DNA of 64,000 bases from Paraburkholderia sp. NMBU_R16 (lineage in GTDB: Bacteria > Pseudomonadota > Gammaproteobacteria > Burkholderiales > Burkholderiaceae), in assembly GCF_013282575.1 (NCBI RefSeq), contig NZ_JAAAYE010000023.1, positions 26,576 through 90,575 of the forward strand. Reading direction: 5' to 3'. This document shows positions 53,330-62,246 of this stretch, piece after piece; the first letter of the stretch is position 1, and the number at the start of each line of letters is the position of its first letter. A program made the position numbers and the translations under genes. The notes beneath the pieces were generated by a model. That model had not been told where the DNA came from. It searched no databases and saw only the letters and a list, made by a program, of their open reading frames with translations.

Positions 53330-54967
53330 ATGGAACCGTCCGCACATGTCGATACGTTCGCCCGCGACAACCTGCCCCCGATCGATCAATGGCCCGAAAT
53401 GCGGCTCGACGATCCTGAACTTGCCTATCCCGCGCGCTTCAATTGCGCCGCGGTCTTGCTCGATGGCGCAATCGATGCCGGACACGGTGAACGCGTGGCG
53501 ATCTGGTCGGAAGTCGACGGGCGACCGCAGGCGACGACCTATCGCGAGCTTCGCGAGATGGTCGATCGCTGGGCGCACGTGCTCGTCGACGATTTGGCGC
53601 TGCAGCCCGGCAATCGCGTGCTGCTGCGCGGGCCCAATACGCTGCAAATGGCCGCGGCGTTCCTGGCCAGTCTCAAAGCCGGGCTTGTCGTCGTGCCGAC
53701 GATGCCGCTTTTACGGGCGAAGGAATTGAAGCAGATCATCGATAAGGCGCGCATCGGCGCGGCCTTATGCGATGCACGGCTCGCCGAGGAATTGGCACGT
53801 TGCCGCGAGCCCGGCGGCGAATACTTCGCCGCCGATCTCACGCAAGTGATGCTGTTTCATAGTGACGAGCCCGAGTCGCTCGACACACGGGCCGCCACGA
53901 TGCCTACACATTTCGAAGCCTGCGATACGGCTGCCGACGATGTCTGCCTGATTGCCTTCACGAGCGGCACGACGGGCGCGCCGAAGGGCTGCATGCATTT
54001 TCATCGCGATGTGCTGGCAATGTGCGATTTGTTCCCGCGGCATGTCCTGCGCCCGAGCGCCGACGACGTCTTTTGCGGCACGCCACCGCTCGCCTTCACA
54101 TTCGGTTTGGGCGGCCTGCTCTGCTTTCCGCTGCGCGCCGGTGCATCGACCGTGCTCATCGAAAAGCTCACGCCAGAGACGCTGTTGAGCGCGATAGAGC
54201 GTTTTCGCGCGACGATCGTATTCACCGCGCCGACGTTCTATCGGCAAATGGCGCCGCATGTCGCGCGATTCGATCTGTCGAGCCTCGCGAAGACCGTATC
54301 GGCCGGCGAAGCGCTACCCGATGCCACGCGTGCGCTTTGGCGCCAGGCGACAGGCATCGAGATGATTGATGGACTCGGCGGCACGGAAATGATCCATATT
54401 TTCATCTCGTCCGCACCCGAGGATATACGCCAGCATGCTATCGGCAATGCCGTGCCGGGCTATGAAATCGCCGTCGTCGACGACGCGATGCAGCCGTTGC
54501 CGCGCGGTACGGTCGGCAAGCTCGCCGTGCGCGGGCCCACCGGCTGCCGTTACCTGGCTGACGAAAGGCAGAAGAAATTCGTCCGCGACGGTTGGAATCT
54601 GCCCGGCGATGCGGTCTATCTGGATGAGGACGGCTATGTGTTCTACCAGGCACGCGCCGACGACATGATCGTTTCCGCCGGCTACAACATCTCGGGGCCC
54701 GAGGTGGAGAGCGTGCTGCTCGAGCACGAGGCCGTTGCCGAATGCGGCGTGATCGGCGTGCCCGACGACGAACGCGGACAGATCGTCAAGGCATTCGTCG
54801 TGATCAGACCGGGTTATACACCCAACGATGCGCTCGTCGCCGAATTACAGGCCTTCGTCAAAGCTCACGTCGCGCCTTATAAATATCCGCGCGTCATTCG
54901 ATTCCTCGAGGCATTGCCGCGTACCGAAACAGGGAAGTTGAAGCGATTTGCATTGCGGACGATGTAG
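53330..54967 (+). CDS. abmG: Benzoate/2-aminobenzoate-CoA ligase family
   Basis: 545 residues with GGAGGG before the ATG. AMP-forming ligase motifs: IAFTSGTTGAPKGCMHFH, DGLGGTEMIHIF, and C-terminal RTETGKLKRF with the catalytic Lys. It activates the aromatic acid with ATP and CoA, the entry step of the pathway. The subfamily includes benzoate- and 2-aminobenzoate-CoA ligases; the symbol is given for the latter on context, not proof. Confidence 0.85.
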   Translation: MEPSAHVDTFARDNLPPIDQWPEMRLDDPELAYPARFNCAAVLLDGAIDAGHGERVAIWSEVDGRPQATTYRELREMVDRWAHVLVDDLALQPGNRVLLRGPNTLQMAAAFLASLKAGLVVVPTMPLLRAKELKQIIDKARIGAALCDARLAEELARCREPGGEYFAADLTQVMLFHSDEPESLDTRAATMPTHFEACDTAADDVCLIAFTSGTTGAPKGCMHFHRDVLAMCDLFPRHVLRPSADDVFCGTPPLAFTFGLGGLLCFPLRAGASTVLIEKLTPETLLSAIERFRATIVFTAPTFYRQMAPHVARFDLSSLAKTVSAGEALPDATRALWRQATGIEMIDGLGGTEMIHIFISSAPEDIRQHAIGNAVPGYEIAVVDDAMQPLPRGTVGKLAVRGPTGCRYLADERQKKFVRDGWNLPGDAVYLDEDGYVFYQARADDMIVSAGYNISGPEVESVLLEHEAVAECGVIGVPDDERGQIVKAFVVIRPGYTPNDALVAELQAFVKAHVAPYKYPRVIRFLEALPRTETGKLKRFALRTM

Positions 54968-55012
54968 ACGCGCAGACCACTACTAAGCAGCGACTCCGCA
55001 TTGAAGGAAATA

Positions 55013-55041
55013 TTACCTGAGTGCGCATTTGCGCTCGGTAA
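55013..55041. other. Bulged stem-loop after aryl-CoA operon
   Basis: TTACC...GAG...CGC pairs with GCG-CTC-GGTAA across a short loop with small bulges, 46 bases after the ligase stop. Without a T-tract it is not a clear terminator; it may still mark the operon end in the AT-rich leader of vgrG. Confidence 0.25.
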
Positions 55042-55144
55042 AATCTCCTTATGCTGCTTATCGATTGTCTGTTCTACCTTCCGTAATAGGTTTGTGTGTA
55101 AAATCGCGCGACTATTGAATATCGGCGATCTGTCAGCACACAAA

Positions 55145-57646
55145 ATGAATACTGACCTGTCCGCTCAAGACCTCCGGACCCTCGCTGCGGGAGCGCTTAA
55201 CAACCGATTTCTGACGCTGTCGTTTCCCGATGGCGACGCCCCCTACGATGTCTTGCTGGCGAATCGCCTCGAGGCGGAAGAATTCCTGTCGCGCGATTTC
55301 AGATTCGTTGTCGAAATACTTTCGGACAACGCAAAGCTGGACCCGAAGGATTTCGTTGGAAAGCTGCTGTCCACACGATTGCTGCGCAACGACGGTAGCT
55401 TTCGGTATTTCAACGGCTTTGTATTTTCATTCCGCTTGACCAAAACGGATGGCGGAATTGCGTTTTACGAAGCCGAGGTCGGCCCGTGGTTGCGCTATCT
55501 GACGCTGCGCAAGAACAACCGGTTGTTCTGCGATTTGACGATACGCGGTCAAACCGAAGCGATCTTCCAGAATTATGGCTACCGGGCGGTCTGGGACTGG
55601 ACGGTTCGGGAGGACGACCCGCGGATGAAGATGGCGTGCCAGTTCGAGGAGCACGACCACAATTACGTGCATCGCCGCTGGGAGCATCTCGGCCTGTGCT
55701 ACTGGTATGAACACACAGCCGCAGCCCACAAGCTCATCGTGTCCGATCCTCTGCGCAACGAGCCGGCGATCGATGGAAGCACACCGGAAATTCGCTATCA
55801 GAGCGAGGCGGGCTCACAGGAAGCGGATGGCATTACGTCGTGGTCGCCCGTTCAGACGATCACGTCGACGCACATCGCGCTCGCCCGGGCCGATTTCAAG
55901 GATCCCGGGCGCACAGCCAAGTCGGGCGGGGTGACCGATGCGCAGGTCGACGGATGGGAGAACAGCGGCAATCCAAAGTTGGAGTGGTACGAGTACGCCG
56001 GCGCGTACGGGTATCGCAATACGGACGACGGCCAGCGATGGGCGCAGCGGCGTATCGACGCTTTCGGGGCGAACGCACGGCAGTATGAGGCACGCGGCCA
56101 CTGCCGCTTCGTGATGCCGGGCCGCTGGTTCCGGTTGACCGATCACTTCGGCGGCATGATCAGCCGCAAAAGCCATGAAGACGAATACCTAATCGTTTCT
56201 GCACGTCACGTCGCCACGAACAACTATCTCCAAGGCGTCAACGCACCGGCCACTTACGAGAACGCCTTTGTCTGTGTCCGTCGCGACCAGCGGTGGCGGC
56301 CAGCGCCCGGATACAACAGCGTCGATACGCGCATCCTGGCGCCACAGACTGCGACCGTCGTCGCGCCGCAACCCGTCCTCGACGCGAAGGGCGACAGCAT
56401 CTTCACCGACGAGCACGGACGGTGCCTTGTACGGTTCCACTGGGACAGGGAGGGCCAGGACACAACCTGGATCCGCGTGTCGAGCGGCTGGGCGGGCGGC
56501 GGCCAAGGCATGACCGCGCTGCCGCGAATCGGCTCGGAAGTGGTCGTTCAATGGCTCGACGGCAATCCGGACCATCCGATCATCACGGGCCGGGTCGGCA
56601 ATGCGACGAACCCGCCGGCGTGGCAGTTGCCGCATCAACGCGCATTGACCGGCATTCGCAGCCGCGAGTTGCTCGGCGATGGCGGCAACCGGAGCGCAGG
56701 CAACAGCAATCATCTGGTTTTCGACGATACGGCGGGCGCGATTCAGACGCAGTTGCGCAGCGATCATAAGGCCAGTCAATTGTCGCTGGGCAGCATCACG
56801 CGTATCGAGGACTGGCAGGGACGGCAGGATGCGCGCGGCGAGGGCTTCGAGTTGCGCACCGACGGAGTCGGGGCTGTCCGCACGGCTCAAGGTATGGTGG
56901 TGAGTACCGAGGGACGCCCGCTGGGTAAGTCCCACATCGCGGACGTGAGCGAGCCGTTGACGCGTCTCGCGAAAGCGCAGACATTGCACGATCAGCTTGG
57001 CAAGCTCGCTCAGAAGCATGATGCCCAGGACACAGGCGCCGATCAAAGCCAGGTCGCGGATGAACTGAAATCGCAGACGGATGGCATCAAGGGCTCAGGC
57101 GGTGGTAACGGGTCTTTCGCGGAACTCAACGAACCGCACCTGCTGCTTGCAGGGGCGGCCGGTCTCGAGATGACGACGCCGGCGACTGCGCATCTCGCGG
57201 GCGACCAGCATGTCGGGGTTACGGCTGGCCAGCACGTATCGATCGCCGCGGGCAAATCGCTTTTTGCGAGCGTATCGGACAAGTTTTCGGTGTTCGTCCA
57301 CCGGCTGGGCATGAAGCTCATTGCAGCCAGTGGCAAAGTCCAGATTCAAGCGCAAAACGACGACCTCGAATTGCTCGCCAAGAAGGTCGTTGCGATCATC
57401 AGTACAACGGATTGGATCAATATCACCGCCAAGCAGGGTATTCGGCTGACGGCGGGTAACAGTCAGCTCGAGGTCAGCGCCAAAGGTATCGTCGGCTATA
57501 CGCCTGGCGAAAACAGGATTCATGCGGGTAGTCACGACAGCGTCGGGCCGGAGAGCGTTCCGTCACAGTTCCCGGGCAACGATCTATGCGGACAAGTCGC
57601 AAGCGCTGCCGCGCAGACCGGTCAGGCATCGGTCGCGCTAACCTGA
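55145..57646 (+). CDS. vgrG: Type VI secretion tip protein VgrG
   Basis: 833 residues from MNTDLSAQDLRTL; an in-frame start 144 bases earlier is unlikely. Gp27-like part (~1-380; FRFVVEILSDNAKLDPKDFVGK, WDWTVREDDPRM), gp5 OB-fold (~400-500; GRCLVRFHWDREG, GMTALPRIGSEVVVQWLDGNPDHPI), then a DUF2345 extension (~640-800; LLLAGAAGLEMTTPATAHLAG). No fused toxin domain follows. It forms the spike tip. With the two genes behind it, it makes a vgrG-adaptor-effector island independent of the structural T6SS cluster. Confidence 0.95.
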   Translation: MNTDLSAQDLRTLAAGALNNRFLTLSFPDGDAPYDVLLANRLEAEEFLSRDFRFVVEILSDNAKLDPKDFVGKLLSTRLLRNDGSFRYFNGFVFSFRLTKTDGGIAFYEAEVGPWLRYLTLRKNNRLFCDLTIRGQTEAIFQNYGYRAVWDWTVREDDPRMKMACQFEEHDHNYVHRRWEHLGLCYWYEHTAAAHKLIVSDPLRNEPAIDGSTPEIRYQSEAGSQEADGITSWSPVQTITSTHIALARADFKDPGRTAKSGGVTDAQVDGWENSGNPKLEWYEYAGAYGYRNTDDGQRWAQRRIDAFGANARQYEARGHCRFVMPGRWFRLTDHFGGMISRKSHEDEYLIVSARHVATNNYLQGVNAPATYENAFVCVRRDQRWRPAPGYNSVDTRILAPQTATVVAPQPVLDAKGDSIFTDEHGRCLVRFHWDREGQDTTWIRVSSGWAGGGQGMTALPRIGSEVVVQWLDGNPDHPIITGRVGNATNPPAWQLPHQRALTGIRSRELLGDGGNRSAGNSNHLVFDDTAGAIQTQLRSDHKASQLSLGSITRIEDWQGRQDARGEGFELRTDGVGAVRTAQGMVVSTEGRPLGKSHIADVSEPLTRLAKAQTLHDQLGKLAQKHDAQDTGADQSQVADELKSQTDGIKGSGGGNGSFAELNEPHLLLAGAAGLEMTTPATAHLAGDQHVGVTAGQHVSIAAGKSLFASVSDKFSVFVHRLGMKLIAASGKVQIQAQNDDLELLAKKVVAIISTTDWINITAKQGIRLTAGNSQLEVSAKGIVGYTPGENRIHAGSHDSVGPESVPSQFPGNDLCGQVASAAAQTGQASVALT

Positions 57647-57656
57647 GGGGACATCG

Positions 57657-58427
57657 ATGACGATTTCTCAACTGCAGCCCGCCCCGAAGTTTTCTGGACC
57701 ATTGACGCACGGTTTTCTGCTCGTCGAACCCACTACGCTTGTCCATGTGCCCGCACTGGCCGCGGTGGACATGCGTACGTGTACACACCGCACACTCGCG
57801 CACCGGGAAGAGCTGATGCCGCAGTTGATCGAAGTCGCCGCATTGGATGACGAAGCGCGCGCGCTGGCTACCGAGTGCTGGATGGCGGAAATATACGCCG
57901 AGCGCCCGCCCGTGGTGTGCGCATGGCTCGACAGTGATGCCGACGCCGATGCCGTTAGCGCACATGTCGCACGCTACTTGGTAGGCCCAGGAGCTAACGG
58001 CAAATCGGTGTTTTGGCGTTACTACGATCCCCGTGTCTTGACGTTGACGCTTGCAATCCTCGATACGACGCAGCGGGAGGCGTTGCTCGGGCCGGTCAAG
58101 CTGTGGCAGTTCGCATGGGCGGGACACCGCTGGAGCGTCACGGGCGCTGGCACCGGCGCTGAGGAGATCGATCGACAGCCAGGCTGGCCCCGCGCGGAGC
58201 AATGGGGACGTGTCAATCGTAGCGAAGCTGCGGATCGGGTCCTGCGCCGTCTGCCCGCTATGTCCGTCGAGCAAGCTGCTCGGCTGCCCGCCGCCCTGGA
58301 TCTGTTGTTTTCCGACGTGGCGTTAAGCAACGAAGCCGAAGATGTCGATGTACTTGTGGAGTTCATGTCGGAGCGCGTACGCAATGACCTCGCGCTCGAT
58401 GCCGAAATTCAGGGATCAAAACGATGA
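57657..58427 (+). CDS. DUF4123 T6SS effector adaptor
   Basis: 256 residues. DUF4123 signature block (WMAEIYAERPPVVCAWLDSDADADAVSAHVARYL, then SVFWRYYDPRVL) in the middle. Such Tap/TEC-type adaptors load a specific effector onto the adjacent VgrG. It lies 10 bases after vgrG and overlaps the effector by four bases. Confidence 0.9.
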   Translation: MTISQLQPAPKFSGPLTHGFLLVEPTTLVHVPALAAVDMRTCTHRTLAHREELMPQLIEVAALDDEARALATECWMAEIYAERPPVVCAWLDSDADADAVSAHVARYLVGPGANGKSVFWRYYDPRVLTLTLAILDTTQREALLGPVKLWQFAWAGHRWSVTGAGTGAEEIDRQPGWPRAEQWGRVNRSEAADRVLRRLPAMSVEQAARLPAALDLLFSDVALSNEAEDVDVLVEFMSERVRNDLALDAEIQGSKR

Positions 58428-61000
58428 CAACCAAGGGATGCCCGTTGTGCGATCGACAATCGCTGCTTATCTACCCTGTTCGATATGCAGTTGCCTGCCC
58501 GCGAGGCGCCGCTAAAGCGCCGGCGTTGTCCGGCAACTTCAAGATCGATAGACGCGCTCCCCAGGCGATCGGCACAGCCAAATACACGTTGCGTGCGCTG
58601 CGCCAAGGCTATCTGTACACCTACGATGAGAAGCGCAAGCGGCTAAGTGCGTACATGGTCCTCGACGATGGCTCGCTATGGTACTTCCCGCCAGATACGA
58701 CGCCGCCACCTGGTGCGAAGGATGCACTCACCCAAAGCTGCATCACGCGCGGCGAAGCCGATTTCGAATCGCTGGGTCGGTGCGTCAGCGTCGACCACAC
58801 GCCCGGCAGCGATAGCGATGAAGCGACCAATCTTTGGATCGGTTGGTCGAACGTCCGCTGGACCAAGGATCTGGTGCACAACAAGATCGGCGACGCGGGC
58901 TGGCGCAAGCAGCACATGCAGTGCATCAATATCCCTGCGATGGTCGCCGGGGGCGCCGCGGATACCGGAGAATTTCAGGCCGCTCATGAGAAGGTCGCGC
59001 ATTTCGCGATGGACGGCCAGGCAATGAAGGATGCGTTCGGCTTTAGTAATCGCGCGCCCAAGGACGAAATGCGCTTGCGCCAACGCAACGTCGCGAAGCG
59101 CATCGGCGATGCCATGGCGAAGTCGCCACTCAAGAAGGGTTTCATCGTCGCGGTCAACGATCCCGTCGGTATCGCGAACGATCTCGCGGAATTGACGGTC
59201 CCGAATCTGAGCAACGGCTTCGACGAACAGATCTACTGGAAATACATTTCGGCACAGCTGCTGGAGCGAGCCGAAGCCGGTATTCGCGCCGACGCCAAGG
59301 CATCGACTGGGCTGTCTTACCGAATGTCTCAGACGGCCCAAAGTGTCAACGACCTCAATTCGCGAGTCGGAAATTACAACGCCCCGCCCATGGCCGATTT
59401 GACCGGGCTTTATCGTTTGGTCAAAGGCGTCTTCAAGACCGGTAGCTTTGAACAAGCCGCGAAGGAAGAAGATGCGCGGATGGCCAACCTTCCCGCAACG
59501 ATAGAGGCTTCAGCCAACGAGGCTTGGGAAGACGCGTCGACCAAGGTCGGGCCGGATGGCAAGCGGACCAGCGTCTTGGACGAGGAAGCACTGAAACGCT
59601 TCCCGCAGGAGTATCAGCAAGCGCTCGAAGCGTTCAAGCCGAAATGGCAGCCGCTAGTGCAAGCGCATGCCGACTGGCTCAATTCGAAGCTGCTTGCGGA
59701 ATGGATGGCGGGTAATCACGACCCGCAGGATCTTCGCAGCGGCTACGCGTACAGTGAGTCATGTGCACAGGCAATTGGGTCGGCCGCCGGTACCGAACCA
59801 TGCAAGAAAGTGATAGATGAGTGGCTGAACGGCCAGGCCGCGAATGTCCGAAATGTCTACGTACGTGCCCTGCTGTTCAATCAGGACGCGATGATAAAAG
59901 CAGCGGATGCACAGGTACACGGTTCCGATATCCAGTACGAGAACTTCCTGAACTTATACAAGGAAGCGTTCAAGAAGGTCGAGAGTCTAGGTAACGCGGC
60001 CAGCTTGCGGGATCGGCTCATCGTGACAACCGCCAATCATATTGTCGACGTACTCACGAGTGCGGCACGCGGCGCGGCGATCGGTTTTGTGACCATTCGT
60101 TTGGCGATGCAGTCGGGCGTTCGCCTCAAACCGTCGCAGGTCAGCAAGCTTGCAATTCGAGACTGGGTCCTGCGGGAAGCCCGGGCAGCGGGCGTCCAAC
60201 TGGACGGCGATCGTACCGACCAGCGAGCATCGGCGACTCAAGTCGGTAAGCAGGTCATAAAAGCCGCGCCACCGCGCGATCCGAATATCGTTGCCTATGA
60301 GATGGATGTGGATGCCCTGGTGAAGGACGGAAAGTTGGACGCCGATGCGATCAAGGCCATCACAGTGCCTGGTGTGGACGCTGCAAAGAAGTGGCTCAAT
60401 TCGTCCCGAGAGTTCAATCTCGGTGTCGTGACGGTGATCTTTCAGATGGCGACACTTACGTTCGCGGCTAAGGACTGGGCTGGCAGTGACCGGTTCAATC
60501 AAGGGGAAACCGGGCTCAAGGCAGTCGGCGCCGTGGTTTCAATCGTCGGAACCGTCGTTGAAACTGCGTCGGAGACCGTGGCGAAGGCACCAGCTCATCC
60601 GTTATCGGCATTCATCATGAAACAGTGGGCTGGCGCCAGCGAATGGGCCGAACTCGGGGCGAAGATCGGGCGGGGGCTGGGAGCGATCGCTGGCATTGTA
60701 TTAGCTGGCTTCGATCTTCTCAAAAATGCACCCGAGGCACACCGCAATAAGGAAGACGCGCTTTCCATTCTTTACATCGCAAGCGGAGCTCTCGGCATAT
60801 ATATTGCCGCTGCCGCATTCTTCAGTTTCCCACTTTTCTGGCCAGCCCTGATCTTGTCAATTCTGGTCGGAATAGCGATCGCGTTTTTCAAGGCGTCTGC
60901 CCTCAAAGACTGGGTCTCCCGCTGCAAATTCAGCAAGGAGGAACACTACGCTTCGCTCGAAGCAGAACTCAAAGCTTTTAGCTCGGCCGCAGGAGACTGA
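58424..61000 (+). CDS. VasX-like pore-forming T6SS effector (BTH_I2691 family)
   Basis: 858 residues. The N-terminal ~180 residues have the VasX-type region: GCPLCDRQSLLIYPVRYAV, TLRALRQGYLYTYDE, LWYFPP. A long helical middle follows. The last third holds several hydrophobic helices (IGFVTIRLAM; LGVVTVIFQMATLTFAA; AVVSIVGTVVETA; LGAIAGIVLAGFDLL; and a double helix near residues 785-830). VasX of Vibrio cholerae forms pores in target membranes; the layout here fits that. The adaptor gene is coupled upstream and membrane-protein genes follow two bases after its stop, as expected for cognate immunity. Confidence 0.88.
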   Translation: MTTKGCPLCDRQSLLIYPVRYAVACPRGAAKAPALSGNFKIDRRAPQAIGTAKYTLRALRQGYLYTYDEKRKRLSAYMVLDDGSLWYFPPDTTPPPGAKDALTQSCITRGEADFESLGRCVSVDHTPGSDSDEATNLWIGWSNVRWTKDLVHNKIGDAGWRKQHMQCINIPAMVAGGAADTGEFQAAHEKVAHFAMDGQAMKDAFGFSNRAPKDEMRLRQRNVAKRIGDAMAKSPLKKGFIVAVNDPVGIANDLAELTVPNLSNGFDEQIYWKYISAQLLERAEAGIRADAKASTGLSYRMSQTAQSVNDLNSRVGNYNAPPMADLTGLYRLVKGVFKTGSFEQAAKEEDARMANLPATIEASANEAWEDASTKVGPDGKRTSVLDEEALKRFPQEYQQALEAFKPKWQPLVQAHADWLNSKLLAEWMAGNHDPQDLRSGYAYSESCAQAIGSAAGTEPCKKVIDEWLNGQAANVRNVYVRALLFNQDAMIKAADAQVHGSDIQYENFLNLYKEAFKKVESLGNAASLRDRLIVTTANHIVDVLTSAARGAAIGFVTIRLAMQSGVRLKPSQVSKLAIRDWVLREARAAGVQLDGDRTDQRASATQVGKQVIKAAPPRDPNIVAYEMDVDALVKDGKLDADAIKAITVPGVDAAKKWLNSSREFNLGVVTVIFQMATLTFAAKDWAGSDRFNQGETGLKAVGAVVSIVGTVVETASETVAKAPAHPLSAFIMKQWAGASEWAELGAKIGRGLGAIAGIVLAGFDLLKNAPEAHRNKEDALSILYIASGALGIYIAAAAFFSFPLFWPALILSILVGIAIAFFKASALKDWVSRCKFSKEEHYASLEAELKAFSSAAGD

Positions 61001-61002
61001 GA

Positions 61003-62094
61003 ATGGACGAACGCGTCATGAAGAAGTGCATTGGTAGACCCGTTCCGGAGTGGGATCTAGCCCATCGCTTAGCGACCGATCAACCGGTAAGCCCAGACAT
61101 TCAAGACTTCGGTTCGACGTTTAACATCAATTCCGTCTTTATGGATGTAATTGAACCGTCCTTTCTAGAGAAGCAATGGTTCATCACGGGTGTGTTCGTT
61201 CTGTTTTTGGCCGCCCTATACGGCCCTTATATGTACAGTTACACCCACACAGGTGATTCCTCGGCGTTTTATCTGTTTGTGGCCGATGTGATGGCTCTAT
61301 GCTTCGTGGTGTTGTTTGGCGGAATGGCTTGGAGGCTTGGGCGAGGTCTGTTCTTCGGCTTGCGCTACCGTCCGATTCGCTTTCATCGTGAGACCCGCAA
61401 GCTATATGCGATTCGCTCGCGACGCTTCTTCGCGAAGGCTGGCGCGGGTGACGTGGTTTGGGAGGCACCTTGGACGCAAGATTCAATCTTCTGCCTCCAC
61501 CGCGAGATCACATCCTTCGGCACGATTTTTCACATTCGGCACTATACGGTAGACGATCACGGCAATGTCACGCGTGTGTTCTCAATCGGCCGCGAATGGA
61601 CCGGTAGACTGCAAGTCGAAATGGCGCTCGCACAGTGGAACTACTGGTGCGCATACATGAACGATGGCCCTAATGGGTTGCCCAAACCGATGCTGTTCCA
61701 CACACAGCGGGAGACGCTGCGCGAGTCGTTCCTCTTCTCGATGTACAGCTTCGGAATGCGGGCTCCCGTTGTCATTCGTTTGGTGATGATGCCGCTGATC
61801 CTGGTGTTCACGGTCATGCGAACACTGGCCAACGCGACCTGTCGCGATCCCGTCTGGCCCGATGCGATCGAACGAATTTCGGCCGTCGCTTCCGACGATC
61901 CGTACGCCGAGCCTCGCTCCGGCACGCCAGTCGGCTGGGGCGATACCGTCTTGGCTCAGCAGCGCGGCGAGTATCCGAATGATCCGAAGGCACGAGCTGA
62001 CGGCTGGATGGGCGAGCCCGATGGAAGGACGCACGCAACAGCGTGGCTCGAGAATCCTCGTGTCAATATGACGCACCCGGCGGCACGTGTGTAA
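61003..62094 (+). CDS. DUF6708-like membrane protein, candidate immunity protein 1
   Basis: 363 residues, GGAG nine bases before the ATG, two bases after the effector stop. Two adjacent membrane helices at ~65-120 (WFITGVFVLFLAALYGPYMYS; LFVADVMALCFVVLFGGMAW) and another at ~255-275. A conserved soluble block lies between (YRPIRFHRETRKLYAIRSRRFF; VVWEAPW; VFSIGREWTG). It resembles DUF6708 proteins seen beside Burkholderia vgrG genes. An inner-membrane protein directly behind a pore former suggests immunity. Confidence 0.75.
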   Translation: MDERVMKKCIGRPVPEWDLAHRLATDQPVSPDIQDFGSTFNINSVFMDVIEPSFLEKQWFITGVFVLFLAALYGPYMYSYTHTGDSSAFYLFVADVMALCFVVLFGGMAWRLGRGLFFGLRYRPIRFHRETRKLYAIRSRRFFAKAGAGDVVWEAPWTQDSIFCLHREITSFGTIFHIRHYTVDDHGNVTRVFSIGREWTGRLQVEMALAQWNYWCAYMNDGPNGLPKPMLFHTQRETLRESFLFSMYSFGMRAPVVIRLVMMPLILVFTVMRTLANATCRDPVWPDAIERISAVASDDPYAEPRSGTPVGWGDTVLAQQRGEYPNDPKARADGWMGEPDGRTHATAWLENPRVNMTHPAARV

Positions 62095-62103
62095 CGATGA
62101 TTA

Positions 62104-62235
62104 ATGAGGAGGCTCTTTCGGCCGTTCCCGCCTGCCTTGATCGTCTTCTTTCTGGCGCACGTCGCAATTGCACGTCCAGCAACGGCGAGCACTACTCACA
62201 AAACGCCGAATTGGCGGCATTCAAATCGGCGGTAG
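62104..62235 (+). CDS. Possible 43-residue exported peptide
   Basis: A frame between the two DUF6708 genes starts MRRLFRPFPPALIVFFLAHV, which looks like a signal peptide with an AxA-type cleavage site, followed by ~16 residues. No clear ribosome site (TTAATG). It may be a chance frame or a relic left by the gene duplication. Confidence 0.25.
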   Translation: MRRLFRPFPPALIVFFLAHVAIARPATASTTHKTPNWRHSNRR

Positions 62236-62246
62236 GGAATTGACGC

